From Alsobacter ponti (GTDB lineage Bacteria; Pseudomonadota; Alphaproteobacteria; Rhizobiales; Beijerinckiaceae): 64,000 nt of DNA. The notes below the pieces were generated by a model, which worked only from the letters and a program-made list of their open reading frames with translations, did not search any database and was not told the DNA's origin. Positions 48,551 to 58,084 of this stretch are shown here, in pieces. Both the position numbers and the translations under genes were made by a program. The DNA lies in NCBI RefSeq assembly GCF_024294805.1, contig NZ_JANCLU010000001.1, forward strand, positions 1 through 64,000. The letters run 5' to 3'. Numbering within the stretch: position 1 is the stretch's first letter; every line of letters begins with the position of its first letter.

Positions 48551-50716
48551 TCAGCTCGCGGCCACCCGCAGCTGCGCCGCGCGCCACGGCGTCTCGCACT
48601 CGCGCATGTAGCGCTCCAGCGCGCCATCCAGGCCGGGCATCAGCACGCCGCGCGCGCTGGTCAGCGTGGTGTCCGCGGGGGCGCCGCCCAACTCGGCTTC
48701 GACGACGAGGTCCGGATCGAGGCCGGCCAGCCGCGCGGCGCGGCGCGCCAGCTCGGCCCAGGAGAGCGAGCCGGGCGTCGCGAGGTGCCAGACGCCGCTC
48801 GCGTCGTCGATCAGCAGGTTCAACGTCTCGTGGACGAGGTCGGGGACGTAGGTGGGCGACACGACGTCCGCCCCCGCCTCGAAGCGCCGGCGACGGTCGA
48901 GCGTGTTCAGCGCGGCCCAGACGAAGTTGTACCTGTCCCATGGGCCGAAGAAGGCGCTGGCGCGCACCACCAGCGCGCCGGGGTGCGCCGCTAGCACGCG
49001 CCGCTCCGCCTCCGCCTTGCTCGCCCCGTAGACGGTCGTGGGGTTCACCGGGTCGGTCTCGACATAGGCCCCGCCCTTATGGCCGTCGAACACGAGGTCG
49101 GACGAGAAGGTCACGTAGGGAATGCCCAGCTCCGCGCAGGCCTCGGCGAGCATGGCCGCGCCGTCGACGTTCTCGCGGAAGCAGGCGTCGCGCGCGGTCT
49201 CGGCCTCCGCCACGCGCACGAAGCCGGCCGTGTTGACGACGGCCCATGGCCGCGCGCGGGCCAGCGCGGCGCGCACGCGGGCGCGGTCGGCGATGTCGAG
49301 CTCGGCGCGCGAGGTCAGCATGTGTTCGAGCCCGCGCGCGTCGCAGATGCGGGAGAAGGCGCGCCCGAGCGTGCCCGTCGCGCCCGTCACCAGCAATTGC
49401 CGCGGGGAGCCGACCAGCCGGCAGGCGCTCCGGTGGTCGCGCGGCCGCCGGTAGAAACGGTCGGCGCGCTTCCACCATCCGGCACGATCGAGCACGGGGT
49501 GGTCGTAGCTGCCGGTCCTGGCGAGACCCTCGGTGGCGTGCGCCAGGGCGGTGCGGCGCGGCGCCTGCCCGCGAACGTCGAACAATCCGGGCTCGTAGAA
49601 GCCGTCGCGGCGGGTCAGCAGCGAGTTCCAGTCCACCGCGCCGAGGATCGACCAGGCGGTGATGGCGCGGATGTCCGCCCCCTCGGCCCTGACGGTCTCG
49701 GCGGCGTTCCAGACTTCCACGAGCCAACGCAGCTGGTCGTCGCGGCTGCAGCCGTGGTGGACCTCCGTGACCGCGACGGGCCGCCGGTAGCGCTCCCACA
49801 CCTCGCGCAGCCGCGCCGCGGGGCCGAGATCGGTGTGCGGGATGGGCATCCTCACCGCCTCGGCGTCGGCGTAGCGGTGCGTGTGGTTGCCGCCGCGCAG
49901 GTTCTCGGGATAGCGCTCGACGCGCTCGTCGAGGTAGCGCTCGCTGGTGAGGTAGTGGTTGACGCCGATGATGTCGGGGGCGGCGTCGCCGGGCAGGAAG
50001 AACTCCAGCTCCTCTTCGCCGATGCCGTGGTCGACGAGGATGCGCCACCACTCGTGGTTGCGGTCCACCATGCCGCAAAGCAGGTCGAAGGTGAGCCAGC
50101 GCCGCGAGTTCTCGTGCGCCGCCTGGTAGGCGAGCAAAGGCGTCGAGAAGGTCTTGCCGAGGTCGTCCGTCTGCACGAGGCGGGCGTCGGGCCGCACGGT
50201 GCGGATGGCGCGCATGGCCAGCACGGTCGCCTTGCACTCCGTCACCAGCGCGCGGAGGAAGGCGCGGTACGAGCGCTCGTGCGGGTACCAGTGGCCGTAG
50301 AGGGCAGCGAAGCGCGCCGTGGTCAGCGGCTCGTTGACGGGCGTGTAGAGCTCGAGGTGCGGGTAGCGCTCGGCGACACGCAGGGCGTGCGCGGCCAGCA
50401 AGGTCGGCCAGTCTGGGTCCAGCAGGTGGGTGTAGCGCGGCCCCGAACCGTGGTGGCAGAGCCCCGCGATGGCGCGGACGCCGAGCGCCTTCAGCCGTTC
50501 CAGCCTCTCGTCGTGCCAGGTGAAGTCGGCGCGGGCCGGGTCGTCGGGCGAGATCGTCTCCCACAGAACCGGGTACCGGAGGGTGGAAATGCCGAGGTCG
50601 GCGATGAGGTCGAGGTCTTCGATGCGTCCGGCGTGTCCGGTTTCTCCGGTCTGGTCGCGAAACGTGTCGCCGATGCGGACCACGGTGCATTCCAGGCCGC
50701 CCCACATTTCTATCAT
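48551..50716 (-). CDS. Fusion of GH1-like glycosidase and RmlD-type dTDP-4-dehydrorhamnose reductase
   Basis: A 721-residue two-domain protein. Residues about 1-410 resemble family 1 glycosidases: the acid/base Glu is in YTPVNEPLTTARF and the nucleophile candidate in VAVTEVHHG. A linker of about 30 residues leads to a C-terminal extended SDR of RmlD type: LLVTGATGTLG, VVNTAGFVRVAEAE, YxxxK in TVYGASKAEAE and FFGPWDRYNFVW. The combination suggests a glycan-modifying or sugar-nucleotide step at the same site. This fused architecture is found in exopolysaccharide loci of some proteobacteria and cyanobacteria. The ATG at 50716 is chosen so the protein begins just before the barrel. Confidence 0.87.
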   Translation of the reverse strand: MIEMWGGLECTVVRIGDTFRDQTGETGHAGRIEDLDLIADLGISTLRYPVLWETISPDDPARADFTWHDERLERLKALGVRAIAGLCHHGSGPRYTHLLDPDWPTLLAAHALRVAERYPHLELYTPVNEPLTTARFAALYGHWYPHERSYRAFLRALVTECKATVLAMRAIRTVRPDARLVQTDDLGKTFSTPLLAYQAAHENSRRWLTFDLLCGMVDRNHEWWRILVDHGIGEEELEFFLPGDAAPDIIGVNHYLTSERYLDERVERYPENLRGGNHTHRYADAEAVRMPIPHTDLGPAARLREVWERYRRPVAVTEVHHGCSRDDQLRWLVEVWNAAETVRAEGADIRAITAWSILGAVDWNSLLTRRDGFYEPGLFDVRGQAPRRTALAHATEGLARTGSYDHPVLDRAGWWKRADRFYRRPRDHRSACRLVGSPRQLLVTGATGTLGRAFSRICDARGLEHMLTSRAELDIADRARVRAALARARPWAVVNTAGFVRVAEAETARDACFRENVDGAAMLAEACAELGIPYVTFSSDLVFDGHKGGAYVETDPVNPTTVYGASKAEAERRVLAAHPGALVVRASAFFGPWDRYNFVWAALNTLDRRRRFEAGADVVSPTYVPDLVHETLNLLIDDASGVWHLATPGSLSWAELARRAARLAGLDPDLVVEAELGGAPADTTLTSARGVLMPGLDGALERYMRECETPWRAAQLRVAAS

Positions 50717-50913
50717 TTTGTCGGCTCCGTCCCTGGCGCCGGCCACACGACGTCCCCCAAGCCCCCCGGCCGGCAAGCCCGCGACAACCTCTCAGGCCGG
50801 TGAGGGTTCCCGCCGCCGTCGCCCGACCCATGCGGTTCGCGCATGAACGATCCGCCCGTTCCGGCGTTCAAGCGAGTGAGGCCCCCTGGTGCGGCGGCCC
50901 AGCTGGAGGCGTC

Positions 50914-51117
50914 TTGAATCCGAGTTCCACACCTGATGCGCATCGCCCGCGCTTCCATGCGCGCGGCCTCGTCGTCTATGTCGCCGCGCTGGCGTTCTGC
51001 GTGTTCGGGCTGCCGTTGGTGGCCCGCGGCCTCCAGCCTGTCGACCACTGGCTGATGAAGCGCGTGACCGGGCCGGCCGCGATGGCGGAGGCGCGGCCGC
51101 AAGGTAACCGCTACTGA
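50914..51117 (+). CDS. Small membrane protein, 67 residues, TTG start
   Basis: A short protein with one membrane segment (LVVYVAALAFCVFGLPLVA, about residues 19-37) followed by a basic, amphipathic tail. The TTG at 50914 is suggested by GGAGG four bases before it; the frame is open upstream, but the preceding residues look random. It lies alone between two leftward genes of the glycan locus. No family is recognised; confidence is modest. Confidence 0.4.
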   Translation: MNPSSTPDAHRPRFHARGLVVYVAALAFCVFGLPLVARGLQPVDHWLMKRVTGPAAMAEARPQGNRY

Positions 51118-51149
51118 CGGCAACCGCTACTGACCGCGGCCGCCCACCT

Positions 51150-51857
51150 TCAGACATGGACGTCGCCATAGGCGAGCTCGCCCTGCGTGCGGTAGCGCCA
51201 CAGCGCCGCGACGAGCAGCGCGGCGTAGAACAGGCATACGGCGGAGATCACCGTCCAGCCCGCGAACGGCCCCAGCGCGGCGTTTTCCAGCACGTCGCGC
51301 GTCGACTGCACGAACTCCGCCTGGCCCGCGCCCGGCTGCAGTTTCGACGAGGTGATCTTCAGGATCCAGGCGAGCAGCAGGATCAGGAACAGCCAACCGT
51401 AGTTGCGGCGCAGCCGGCGCGAGAACGCCTGGCGCTTGGAGATTAGGAAGCAAGGGCGGCGCAGATCTTCGCCCAGCGCGTGCGACCAGTCGGGGTCGGG
51501 GTCCGGACGCGGCGCGAGCCACTGGGCGTAATAGTGGCGCTCGAGCCGGCGCACGCGGGCGCGGTAGACGTCGAAGAAGCGGTAGCGCCGGGCCTCGATG
51601 GTGAGCAGCAGCATCACCAGCAGCATGGCGAAGAGCAGCACGCCGTGATGGGCGGTGGGCGTCGACAGCGACACCGACAGCATGGCGGCGACGACGGTGA
51701 TGGCCCAGTTCGTGGTGCGGTCGATGCGGTCGCGCCAACCCGCCATCCGGGCGATTTCCGCCCGGTGATAGTGGGCGAGAACCGTCAGGGCCTCCGCCGG
51801 CGTGCGCGGGGTCGGAGGCGCGACGCTTTCGCCGGTTCTGTCGACTGGCGCGTTCAC
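51150..51857 (-). CDS. DUF2270 domain membrane protein
   Basis: A 235-residue protein with a cytoplasmic N-terminus, two membrane segments (TTNWAITVVAAMLSVSL, LLFAMLLVMLLLTIEARRY) and two more near the C-terminus. The conserved stretch ARRYRFFDVYRARVRRLERHYYA is the DUF2270 signature; the role of the family is unknown. The start is the GTG at 51857; it lies just after the stop of the epimerase gene (51865) and is preceded by GAGGG. It is the last gene of a leftward glycan set. Confidence 0.82.
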   Translation of the reverse strand: MNAPVDRTGESVAPPTPRTPAEALTVLAHYHRAEIARMAGWRDRIDRTTNWAITVVAAMLSVSLSTPTAHHGVLLFAMLLVMLLLTIEARRYRFFDVYRARVRRLERHYYAQWLAPRPDPDPDWSHALGEDLRRPCFLISKRQAFSRRLRRNYGWLFLILLLAWILKITSSKLQPGAGQAEFVQSTRDVLENAALGPFAGWTVISAVCLFYAALLVAALWRYRTQGELAYGDVHV

Positions 51858-51864
51858 ATCCCGG

Positions 51865-52629
51865 TCATCCCTCGCCGACGAAGCGTCCCATTTCGTCGAA
51901 CACGGACGCGGCATCCATCATATAGCCGTCGCGGCCATGATACAGCGGCGCGTGGCGCGTGCGCAGCCTGTAGCGCGGGGCCGGTTCGCGCGCCGGGCCG
52001 ACCGCAGCGCCGGGGAAGAAGCGGTCGACGACGGCGCGCATCGACACCGGCTCGGTGAACAGGTTGACGAGGCCGAGCCCGGCGTCCCGCGCAACCTCGA
52101 TGTCCTCCCACAGGCGACGGACGGGATACCACTGGAACTCCGCCGCCGGGTTGATCGCCTCGACCATGTTGCCGTGCATCAGGTCGAACAGCGCGTTCTT
52201 GGCCAGGTTCGGGCCGAAGAGCGCGGGCAGGCGGACGACCAGCGAGTCCTCGAAGCGGCCGCGCGCCCATTCCTCGAGCTTCAGCCGGTGGCGGCCATAG
52301 GCGTGGTTCTCCTCGCCGCTCGGGTCGACGTCCTCGTCGGCCGGGACGGAGGGGTCCGGATAGACGTCGATGGTCGAGATCAGCACGAAGCGTTTCGCGC
52401 GGACAGTCTCCAGCCGGCGGATCAGCGCCGCGATGGCCGCCCAGTCCTCGTCCGGCTGCTTGTTGGCGAGCCACTTCTTGGCGGACACGCCGGCGCAGAC
52501 GATCTCGTCGAAGGTCTCGCCCTCGATGTCCTGGATCGAGCCGGAGTTGTAGCGCGCGGCGAAGCGGTCCGGGGCGTCCAGATTGGAGCCGACGAACCCC
52601 GTGTGGCCGATCAGGGCGCGACGGACCAT
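51865..52629 (-). CDS. NAD-dependent epimerase/dehydratase-like protein
   Basis: A 254-residue extended-SDR protein. A short Rossmann motif GHTGFVGSNL starts at residue 8; the catalytic region is STIDVYPDPS and YGRHRLKLEEW (Tyr-x3-Arg rather than Tyr-x3-Lys, with a Lys three residues on), then RLPALFGPNLAKN. Such proteins reduce or epimerise nucleotide sugars. The altered Tyr-x-x-x-Lys may mean a binding rather than catalytic role. It follows the GT2 gene by 17 bases in a leftward operon. Confidence 0.82.
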   Translation of the reverse strand: MVRRALIGHTGFVGSNLDAPDRFAARYNSGSIQDIEGETFDEIVCAGVSAKKWLANKQPDEDWAAIAALIRRLETVRAKRFVLISTIDVYPDPSVPADEDVDPSGEENHAYGRHRLKLEEWARGRFEDSLVVRLPALFGPNLAKNALFDLMHGNMVEAINPAAEFQWYPVRRLWEDIEVARDAGLGLVNLFTEPVSMRAVVDRFFPGAAVGPAREPAPRYRLRTRHAPLYHGRDGYMMDAASVFDEMGRFVGEG

Positions 52630-52646
52630 TCAGGCCTCCTTGCCAT

Positions 52647-53681
52647 TCAGGCTTCCTTCCGGGCGAGGTCGGGCGCGCCGAGCTTGTACGCGCCATGCTC
52701 GTCGGTGACGTTGAGGCGCGTCGCACGGCGGCTCAGCGGGCTGCGCAGCTCCCGCGCCACGACGTGGCGGCGGCGGGGCGACAGCGCGCCGTGAATTTGC
52801 AGGACGTATTCGGATAGTAGGCCGAACATCAGCGACAGCATGACCGTGACGAACGAGATCTGCAGCGACAGCGTCGTCCAGCCCGGCTGCACGTCCTTGC
52901 GCCACAGATAGACGCCCACCGTGTAGAGCGAGTAGAGGAAGCCCAGCGTGCAGGCGAGCAGCGCCAGCAGCGTCACTACGCGCAGCGGCACCGTGCTGGA
53001 TTGCAGGAACAGGCGCACCGCCTTGGCGCTCGACTCGCGCAGCGTGCGGTCGATCTCGCCCTTGTCCTCGTAGTCGCAGTCGACGATGCGCGTCGGGTAG
53101 CCGCCCGGCAGCACCGTGGACTTCAGCAGCATCTCTCCGTCGAAGCGATTGACGATGTGCATGGCGGCGGCGCGCGAGAACAGCCGCAGCGGCGCGGGGC
53201 GCGGCTCCAGCCTTGTGCCGTTGAGGCGGTCGTACACGCGGTAGAAGACATCCTGCAGGGCGCGGTAGAAGCGCTTGCTGCCCGGGCGGCGACGCCACTG
53301 GCCGATCACCACCTCGTCGCCGGGCTCGAATTCGTCGAGGAAGCTGTCGAGCACGCGCAGTTCGTCGGCATCCGGCGTGGCGAACAGGGCGAAGTCGCTG
53401 ACGGCGTTCTCCAGGCCGACGAGCCGGGCCACGTCGCTGTCGGTGCGCTGTGGCAGGAACAGGGCGGTCGAGTCCGGCAGGCTCTCGACCACGCGCGCCA
53501 CGACGCGCGCCACGTCGTCGGAGACGCCGTTGGCCACGATCATGAACTCGACGTCGGTGAAACGCCGCTCCAGCATCGCCGCCAGGCGCTGCATCAGCTC
53601 GGCGTCGGGCGGCGTCGACTCGACGAGAACGACGACGCTCACCGACGCCCCGATGGGGCTCGTTCTCGGCATCATCGTCAT
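52647..53681 (-). CDS. GT2-like glycosyltransferase with C-terminal membrane segments
   Basis: A 344-residue membrane protein. The N-terminal domain has a GT-A outline (SVSVVVLVESTPPDAELMQ, VEFMIVANG, FALFATPDADELRVLD), with an acidic DAD motif in place of the usual DxD. VVIGQWRRRPGSKRFYRALQ follows, and two membrane helices (around residues 250-320) anchor it, as in polyprenyl-phosphate sugar transferases. It probably loads a sugar on undecaprenyl phosphate or extends a glycan. The ATG overlaps the FAD gene stop by four bases (ATGA). Confidence 0.78.
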   Translation of the reverse strand: MTMMPRTSPIGASVSVVVLVESTPPDAELMQRLAAMLERRFTDVEFMIVANGVSDDVARVVARVVESLPDSTALFLPQRTDSDVARLVGLENAVSDFALFATPDADELRVLDSFLDEFEPGDEVVIGQWRRRPGSKRFYRALQDVFYRVYDRLNGTRLEPRPAPLRLFSRAAAMHIVNRFDGEMLLKSTVLPGGYPTRIVDCDYEDKGEIDRTLRESSAKAVRLFLQSSTVPLRVVTLLALLACTLGFLYSLYTVGVYLWRKDVQPGWTTLSLQISFVTVMLSLMFGLLSEYVLQIHGALSPRRRHVVARELRSPLSRRATRLNVTDEHGAYKLGAPDLARKEA

Positions 53682-54748
53682 AGCGTCGTCCGGATGGTTT
53701 CGATCACGTCGTAGACGTTGTCGATCTTGGAGCCGAGGATCGAGACGAGGCGCGGATTGTCGGGATGCGCCTCGTAGAGCACCGGGCGGGCGTCGTCGTC
53801 CTCGTGGCGGCGCAGCACCGCCTTCACGTCGAATATGGAACGATGCAGGCGGGAGCGGGCCAGGCCCGGCATGTAGCGCGCGGCGTCGCGCAGCATCATC
53901 GTCGCGTTGGAGCGCCGGGGCGCGTCCATCGCCTGGCCGGGATCGATCCACGAGGCCTGCGGCGTGTAGCGGACGTGGCTCAGCGTGTGCAGGCCCGCGG
54001 CCGGGAACGGCATCACCGAGAAGAACGGCCCGTCCATCACCGTGACGCCGGCATGGGCCAGCTCCGGCGGCGGCTCGATCAGCGCCATTTCGGCCAGCTC
54101 GCGCTTCACGGGCGTCGACACGCCGCAGCCGGCGGCGTCGATGGCGGCGTAGGTGCAGTTTAAAACCGCGTCCGCCAGCACGGATTCGACCGGGCCGGAC
54201 TCGCGCGCCAGCGACAGCTGGGCCGGCGGGCCGGCGGCCTCGACATGGGCCGAGCACTCCAGCGCCAGCGTCACCCCGGCGGCGTGGAGGTCGCGGCGCA
54301 GCCGGGAGGCGATCAGGCTGGCGTCGAAGGCGGCTTCCTCGACCTCGAAGGCGTCGTCGATGAAGTCGGGGTCGAACAGCGGGGCGAGCCGCGACCAGGC
54401 CGGCCGGCACGGCGCGCCGATGCCGTCGCAGAAGCGCTGGAACTGGTCGGCCGTCACCCGGGACCCCTTGGCGATGGCGTAATATTTCCGCATGCCCCGC
54501 ACGATGGCGAAGCCGTATTCCTCGCAGAAGCGGGGATAGTTCTCGCGGGCGCGCTGCGCGGTGGGGAAGGAGCGGGGGTAGTGGTAGCCGTTGTGAACGC
54601 GCGCCTGGTTCACGAAGGAGGCGCGCCGCATGATGTCGCGCTCGCGCTCGACAAGCAGCACGCGGCGCAGGCCGAGCTGGCGCAAGGCGAGCGCCACCCG
54701 GCAGCCGAAGAACCCGGCCCCGATCACCACACCGTCCCAGCGCGCCAT
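53678..54748 (-). CDS. FAD-dependent oxidoreductase
   Basis: A 356-residue flavoprotein of the DAO/glycerol-3-phosphate dehydrogenase type fold. The nucleotide motif VIGAGFFGCRVAL is at residues 8-20, ending in the acidic LLVERERD; RASFVNQARVHNGYHYP is a conserved segment of a family found in surface-polysaccharide loci. The substrate is unknown; oxidation of a sugar or a glycan intermediate is inferred. AAAGGGGGTGCG precedes the ATG at 54748. Confidence 0.82.
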   Translation of the reverse strand: MARWDGVVIGAGFFGCRVALALRQLGLRRVLLVERERDIMRRASFVNQARVHNGYHYPRSFPTAQRARENYPRFCEEYGFAIVRGMRKYYAIAKGSRVTADQFQRFCDGIGAPCRPAWSRLAPLFDPDFIDDAFEVEEAAFDASLIASRLRRDLHAAGVTLALECSAHVEAAGPPAQLSLARESGPVESVLADAVLNCTYAAIDAAGCGVSTPVKRELAEMALIEPPPELAHAGVTVMDGPFFSVMPFPAAGLHTLSHVRYTPQASWIDPGQAMDAPRRSNATMMLRDAARYMPGLARSRLHRSIFDVKAVLRRHEDDDARPVLYEAHPDNPRLVSILGSKIDNVYDVIETIRTTL

Positions 54749-54854
54749 CGCACCCCCTTTGACCGCGGCGTCGCCGCGCGCGTCGGCACGCGGCGCGCGT
54801 CCGGCGCCCGCGTCCACCATCCGACAATGCTTCAGCACCGGATTGTTTCCATTC

Positions 54855-56726
54855 TCAGCGCAGGTCGATGAGCCACGAGACGCCGTCGGCGAGGCGCACG
54901 CGCGGGCGCATGGCCGGGCTCTCGACGAAGCGGCGGAAGGCGCACTCGCCCTCGTACATGCGGCGATACCATTGGGCGGGGTCGTCGAGGCGGGCGCAGG
55001 CGTCGTCAGGGTCGGCGGTCGTCGCCAGCACGAAATCCACCCCCGCCCCGCGCAGATAGGCGCGCACCGCCTCCGGATCGTCGGCCGGCGGCCAGAACGG
55101 ATCCGGCCCGGCGCGGCCCGGCTGGTCGTCGATGAGGATGCGGTTGCGGCCCATGGGAAGCAGGTAGGCGCGCGGCCAGTAGGCAACCAGCGTCGCGCCT
55201 TCCGGCAGCGCCGCCGTCACCGCGCTCGCGGAGGCGAGTTCGGCCGGGCTGGGCCGCACGGCGGCGTAGCGCGGAGCCAGCCGCGCGTCGAAACTGTCCA
55301 GCAGCGCCTGCGGCCCGACCGCCCATACGCCGGCCGCGGCCGACACCGCCGGCAGCATGGCGGCTGCGACGAAGGGCGAGCGGCCGGCCCGCGCCATCGC
55401 GAAGGACGGCGCGCGGGGCCAGCGCGCCGTCGCCAGGACGGCGACCGGCAGAGCGATGGAGAAGGAGAAGCTGTAGCGCAGCAGCGCGATGCCTTCGGTC
55501 GCCTGGGCGATCGCCAGCGCGGCGACCGCGACGGCGCACCAGCCGAGAGCGTTCCGCGCGCAGCCTTCCCGGTCGCCCTCTCGCCATCGCCCCACCACTC
55601 CCGCCAGCGCCGCCAGCGTCGCGAGCAGCAGGCCCGGATCGGTCGCCAGCGAGTCGAGGGCGCCGGCGAGCTTTTCGGCCAGCGTGCCCGCCACGAAGGC
55701 GGCCCCGTCATGGCGCGAGGCGTGGACGCCGGGGCCGAGCAGCGGGAACAGCGGCGTGCCGCTCGCGCCCTGCAGCACCAGTGCAAAGGGCACGAGCGCC
55801 GCCGCCATCGCGAACGGCGCCAGAAGCGCGGCCCAGGGCGCGCGCCGGCGGCGCAGCTCGCCCCACGCCTCGACCGCGCACCACGCGCCGAGCACGGCGA
55901 GCGCGAAGGGGAGGGAGGTGGCGCGGAATGTCGCCGCCGCGCCCGCGAGCAGTCCCATCTCGACCGCGCGCTCCGTGCCGAGCCGGCGGCCGCCCGGCGG
56001 CGCTGTCTCCACAAGGCGCAGCATCATCAGGCTGGCGAAGGCCGCGGGCAGGAGGATGGGAATGGTGTTCTTGATCGGCGAGGCGGCCGCGATGAAGCCG
56101 GCGAACAGGGCGAGCACGGCGAGCCCGGCCAAAGCCGGCGTCCGGCCGGCGCGCACCCGCTCGACGACGAGGAGCCCGATCAGCGCCAGCCCGAGCCCGG
56201 GGTCGACGGCGCTCAAAGCCTCCGGCCCCGCCAGGCTGTCGAGCAGGCCCGCGAGCGGGAAATGGCCGCCATAGGTGAACAGCCGCCGCTCGCTGAAAGG
56301 CTGCGCCAGGCTGGTGCCCGCGTTCGCCACCTCGCGCATGAAGGCGACATAGGCGTAGCCGTCGTCCACCGCGTTGAACGAGGGCGGGAGCGCGAGCAGC
56401 GCGAGCAGCGCCAGGCCCAGCACGCCGGCGACCAGCGTCCACCCCCGGCCTGGAGGCGTGGCGGAGACTCGGCGGCGCTCCGCCAGCAGCGACACGACGC
56501 CCAGCACCGCCAGCATCGCCACCGCCGCGCCGACCAGAGCCGCGCCGGCGACATCCGCCGCCATGGCCACGCCCCCCGCGATCGTCAGCAGCGCCGCGCC
56601 GCGCGTGGCGCGGGTACCCGTCCCGTCGCCTTCGGGGCCCTTCAGGCCCGCCGCGCGGCCCAGCGCGTCGGCGCCCAGCGCGGCGAGAAGGAACGCAAAC
56701 AGGGCGAGCACATTGACAACCAGCAT
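54855..56726 (-). CDS. Polytopic membrane protein, probable GT-C-type glycosyltransferase
   Basis: A 623-residue integral membrane protein with about twelve hydrophobic segments and a C-terminal soluble domain from about residue 505. After the first set of helices it has FNAVDDGYAYVAFMREVAN, an acidic pair in the first periplasmic loop, typical of GT-C enzymes that take sugars from polyprenyl phosphate. The C-terminal part (LVAYWPRAYLLPMGRNRILID) is periplasmic. No name can be given. It is divergent from gtrA, the likely flippase for the donor. Confidence 0.75.
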   Translation of the reverse strand: MLVVNVLALFAFLLAALGADALGRAAGLKGPEGDGTGTRATRGAALLTIAGGVAMAADVAGAALVGAAVAMLAVLGVVSLLAERRRVSATPPGRGWTLVAGVLGLALLALLALPPSFNAVDDGYAYVAFMREVANAGTSLAQPFSERRLFTYGGHFPLAGLLDSLAGPEALSAVDPGLGLALIGLLVVERVRAGRTPALAGLAVLALFAGFIAAASPIKNTIPILLPAAFASLMMLRLVETAPPGGRRLGTERAVEMGLLAGAAATFRATSLPFALAVLGAWCAVEAWGELRRRRAPWAALLAPFAMAAALVPFALVLQGASGTPLFPLLGPGVHASRHDGAAFVAGTLAEKLAGALDSLATDPGLLLATLAALAGVVGRWREGDREGCARNALGWCAVAVAALAIAQATEGIALLRYSFSFSIALPVAVLATARWPRAPSFAMARAGRSPFVAAAMLPAVSAAAGVWAVGPQALLDSFDARLAPRYAAVRPSPAELASASAVTAALPEGATLVAYWPRAYLLPMGRNRILIDDQPGRAGPDPFWPPADDPEAVRAYLRGAGVDFVLATTADPDDACARLDDPAQWYRRMYEGECAFRRFVESPAMRPRVRLADGVSWLIDLR

Positions 56727-56774
56727 CCAGACCTCATGTCGGCGCGCGCGGCGGCCGCGTTTCCGGGGAGCTCC

Positions 56775-57245
56775 ATGAATCGAAGCGGGACGTCGGCGGG
56801 ACGAGACGAACAGGGCCGGCCCGGATCCGGGGCTGACAGGGGCCTGCTCGCCAAAGCTTTGCGCTTCGGCGTTGTCGGCGTCGTGTCGAGTTTCTTCTAC
56901 GTAGGCACGATGGCCGCCTGCGTGGACGGATTCGGCACGAGTGCAACTCTCGGCGCGGTCGCCGCGTTCCTCGTCGGCACCGCGATTTCCTATGTCGGGA
57001 ACACGCTGTGGTCGTTCGGCGCGCAGGCCAGCCCCGGCAACGCGGGACGATTCCTCGTCGTCACACTGGCGGGGCTCGGCCTCAATCTCGCGCTCGCCTG
57101 GACGCTCGAGACCGCCGGCCTGCACTACCTCGTCATCGCCCTCGTCATCCTGATGATCGTTCCCGTGTTCAATTTCGTCTGTCACAACGCCTGGACCTAC
57201 CGGCCCGCCGGGGACGCCTCGCCGGCGCGGAGCCGCTCGGCTTGA
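56775..57245 (+). CDS. GtrA family membrane protein
   Basis: A 156-residue protein with four membrane segments starting at residue 27 (LAKALRFGVVGVVSSFFYVG) and the family motif YVGNTLWSFG; the end NFVCHNAWTYR is also typical. GtrA proteins are thought to flip polyprenyl-phosphate-linked sugars across the inner membrane. The stop overlaps the TTG start of the next gene. An Asp/Gly-rich N-terminal tail of 26 residues is longer than usual. Confidence 0.87.
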   Translation: MNRSGTSAGRDEQGRPGSGADRGLLAKALRFGVVGVVSSFFYVGTMAACVDGFGTSATLGAVAAFLVGTAISYVGNTLWSFGAQASPGNAGRFLVVTLAGLGLNLALAWTLETAGLHYLVIALVILMIVPVFNFVCHNAWTYRPAGDASPARSRSA

Positions 57246-58084
57246 GCGTCGCCGCCGCGCGTCCCCGCGCCCGCCTCGCCGTCTCCAACATCGCCTGGCC
57301 GCGCGAGGCGTGGCGGGACGCGCTCGCGCTGCTGCGGGATCTCGGCGTGGAGGGCGTCGAGCTCGCGCCGATGAACGTCTTTCCCGCCTGGGACGACGCC
57401 CTGCTCGACGCCGCCGCGGGCCTGCGCGACGACCTCGCCGGCCGCGGGCTCGCCGTGCCGGCGCTGCAAGGCTGGCTGTTCGGCGTCGACGGGGCCGCCC
57501 TGTTCCGCGGACCGGAGGCGACCGAGGCGTTCGTCGCCCACTGCGCCAAAGTGGCGAAACTCGCCGGCGCGCTGGGCGCGTCGGCCTGCGTCTACGGCGC
57601 GCCGCGCAGCCGCGACCCCGGCGTGCTCGCGCCGGAGGCCGCGTGGGAAGAGGCGGTCGCCACGCTGCGCCGCGTCGCGCCCCTGTTCGTGGAGGTCGGC
57701 GCTTCGTTGGCCTTCGAGCCCAACGCGGCGCGCTACGCCTGCCGCTTCGTCACCGGCACCGACGAGGCGATCCGCCTCGTGCGCGAGGTCGACCGGCGCG
57801 GCGTCGCGCTGCAGATCGACACCGGCACGGTGTTCCTGGAGGACGGCGATCCCGCGGTTCTGCCGCGCGCCGCGCCCTGGGCCGCGCATCTGCACGTCAG
57901 CGAGCCTGACCTCGCGCCGCTCGGGACGTCCGGCGTCGACCACGCGCCGCTCGGCGCGGCGCTGGCGCACTCGGGCTACTCGGGGTGGGTGTCGATCGAG
58001 ATGCGCGCCACGCCGGAGTGGCGCGAGAACGTGAGCCGGGCCGTGGCGCTCGTGCGCCAGCATTATGGAGACGTGTTGCAATGA
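57242..58084 (+). CDS. Sugar phosphate isomerase/epimerase (TIM-barrel, AP endonuclease 2 family)
   Basis: A 280-residue protein beginning LAVSNIAWPREA. Conserved metal-site candidates are Glu in GVEGVELAPM and in LAFEPNAARY, Asp in LQIDTGTVFL, His in AAHLHVSEPD and Glu in WVSIEMRA, as in xylose isomerase-like barrels. The start is a TTG overlapping the gtrA stop (TTGA); no ATG or GTG lies close enough. It overlaps the following GT2 gene by four bases (ATGA), so gtrA, epimerase and GT2 form one unit, likely making or delivering a modified sugar. Confidence 0.82.
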   Translation: MSVAAARPRARLAVSNIAWPREAWRDALALLRDLGVEGVELAPMNVFPAWDDALLDAAAGLRDDLAGRGLAVPALQGWLFGVDGAALFRGPEATEAFVAHCAKVAKLAGALGASACVYGAPRSRDPGVLAPEAAWEEAVATLRRVAPLFVEVGASLAFEPNAARYACRFVTGTDEAIRLVREVDRRGVALQIDTGTVFLEDGDPAVLPRAAPWAAHLHVSEPDLAPLGTSGVDHAPLGAALAHSGYSGWVSIEMRATPEWRENVSRAVALVRQHYGDVLQ

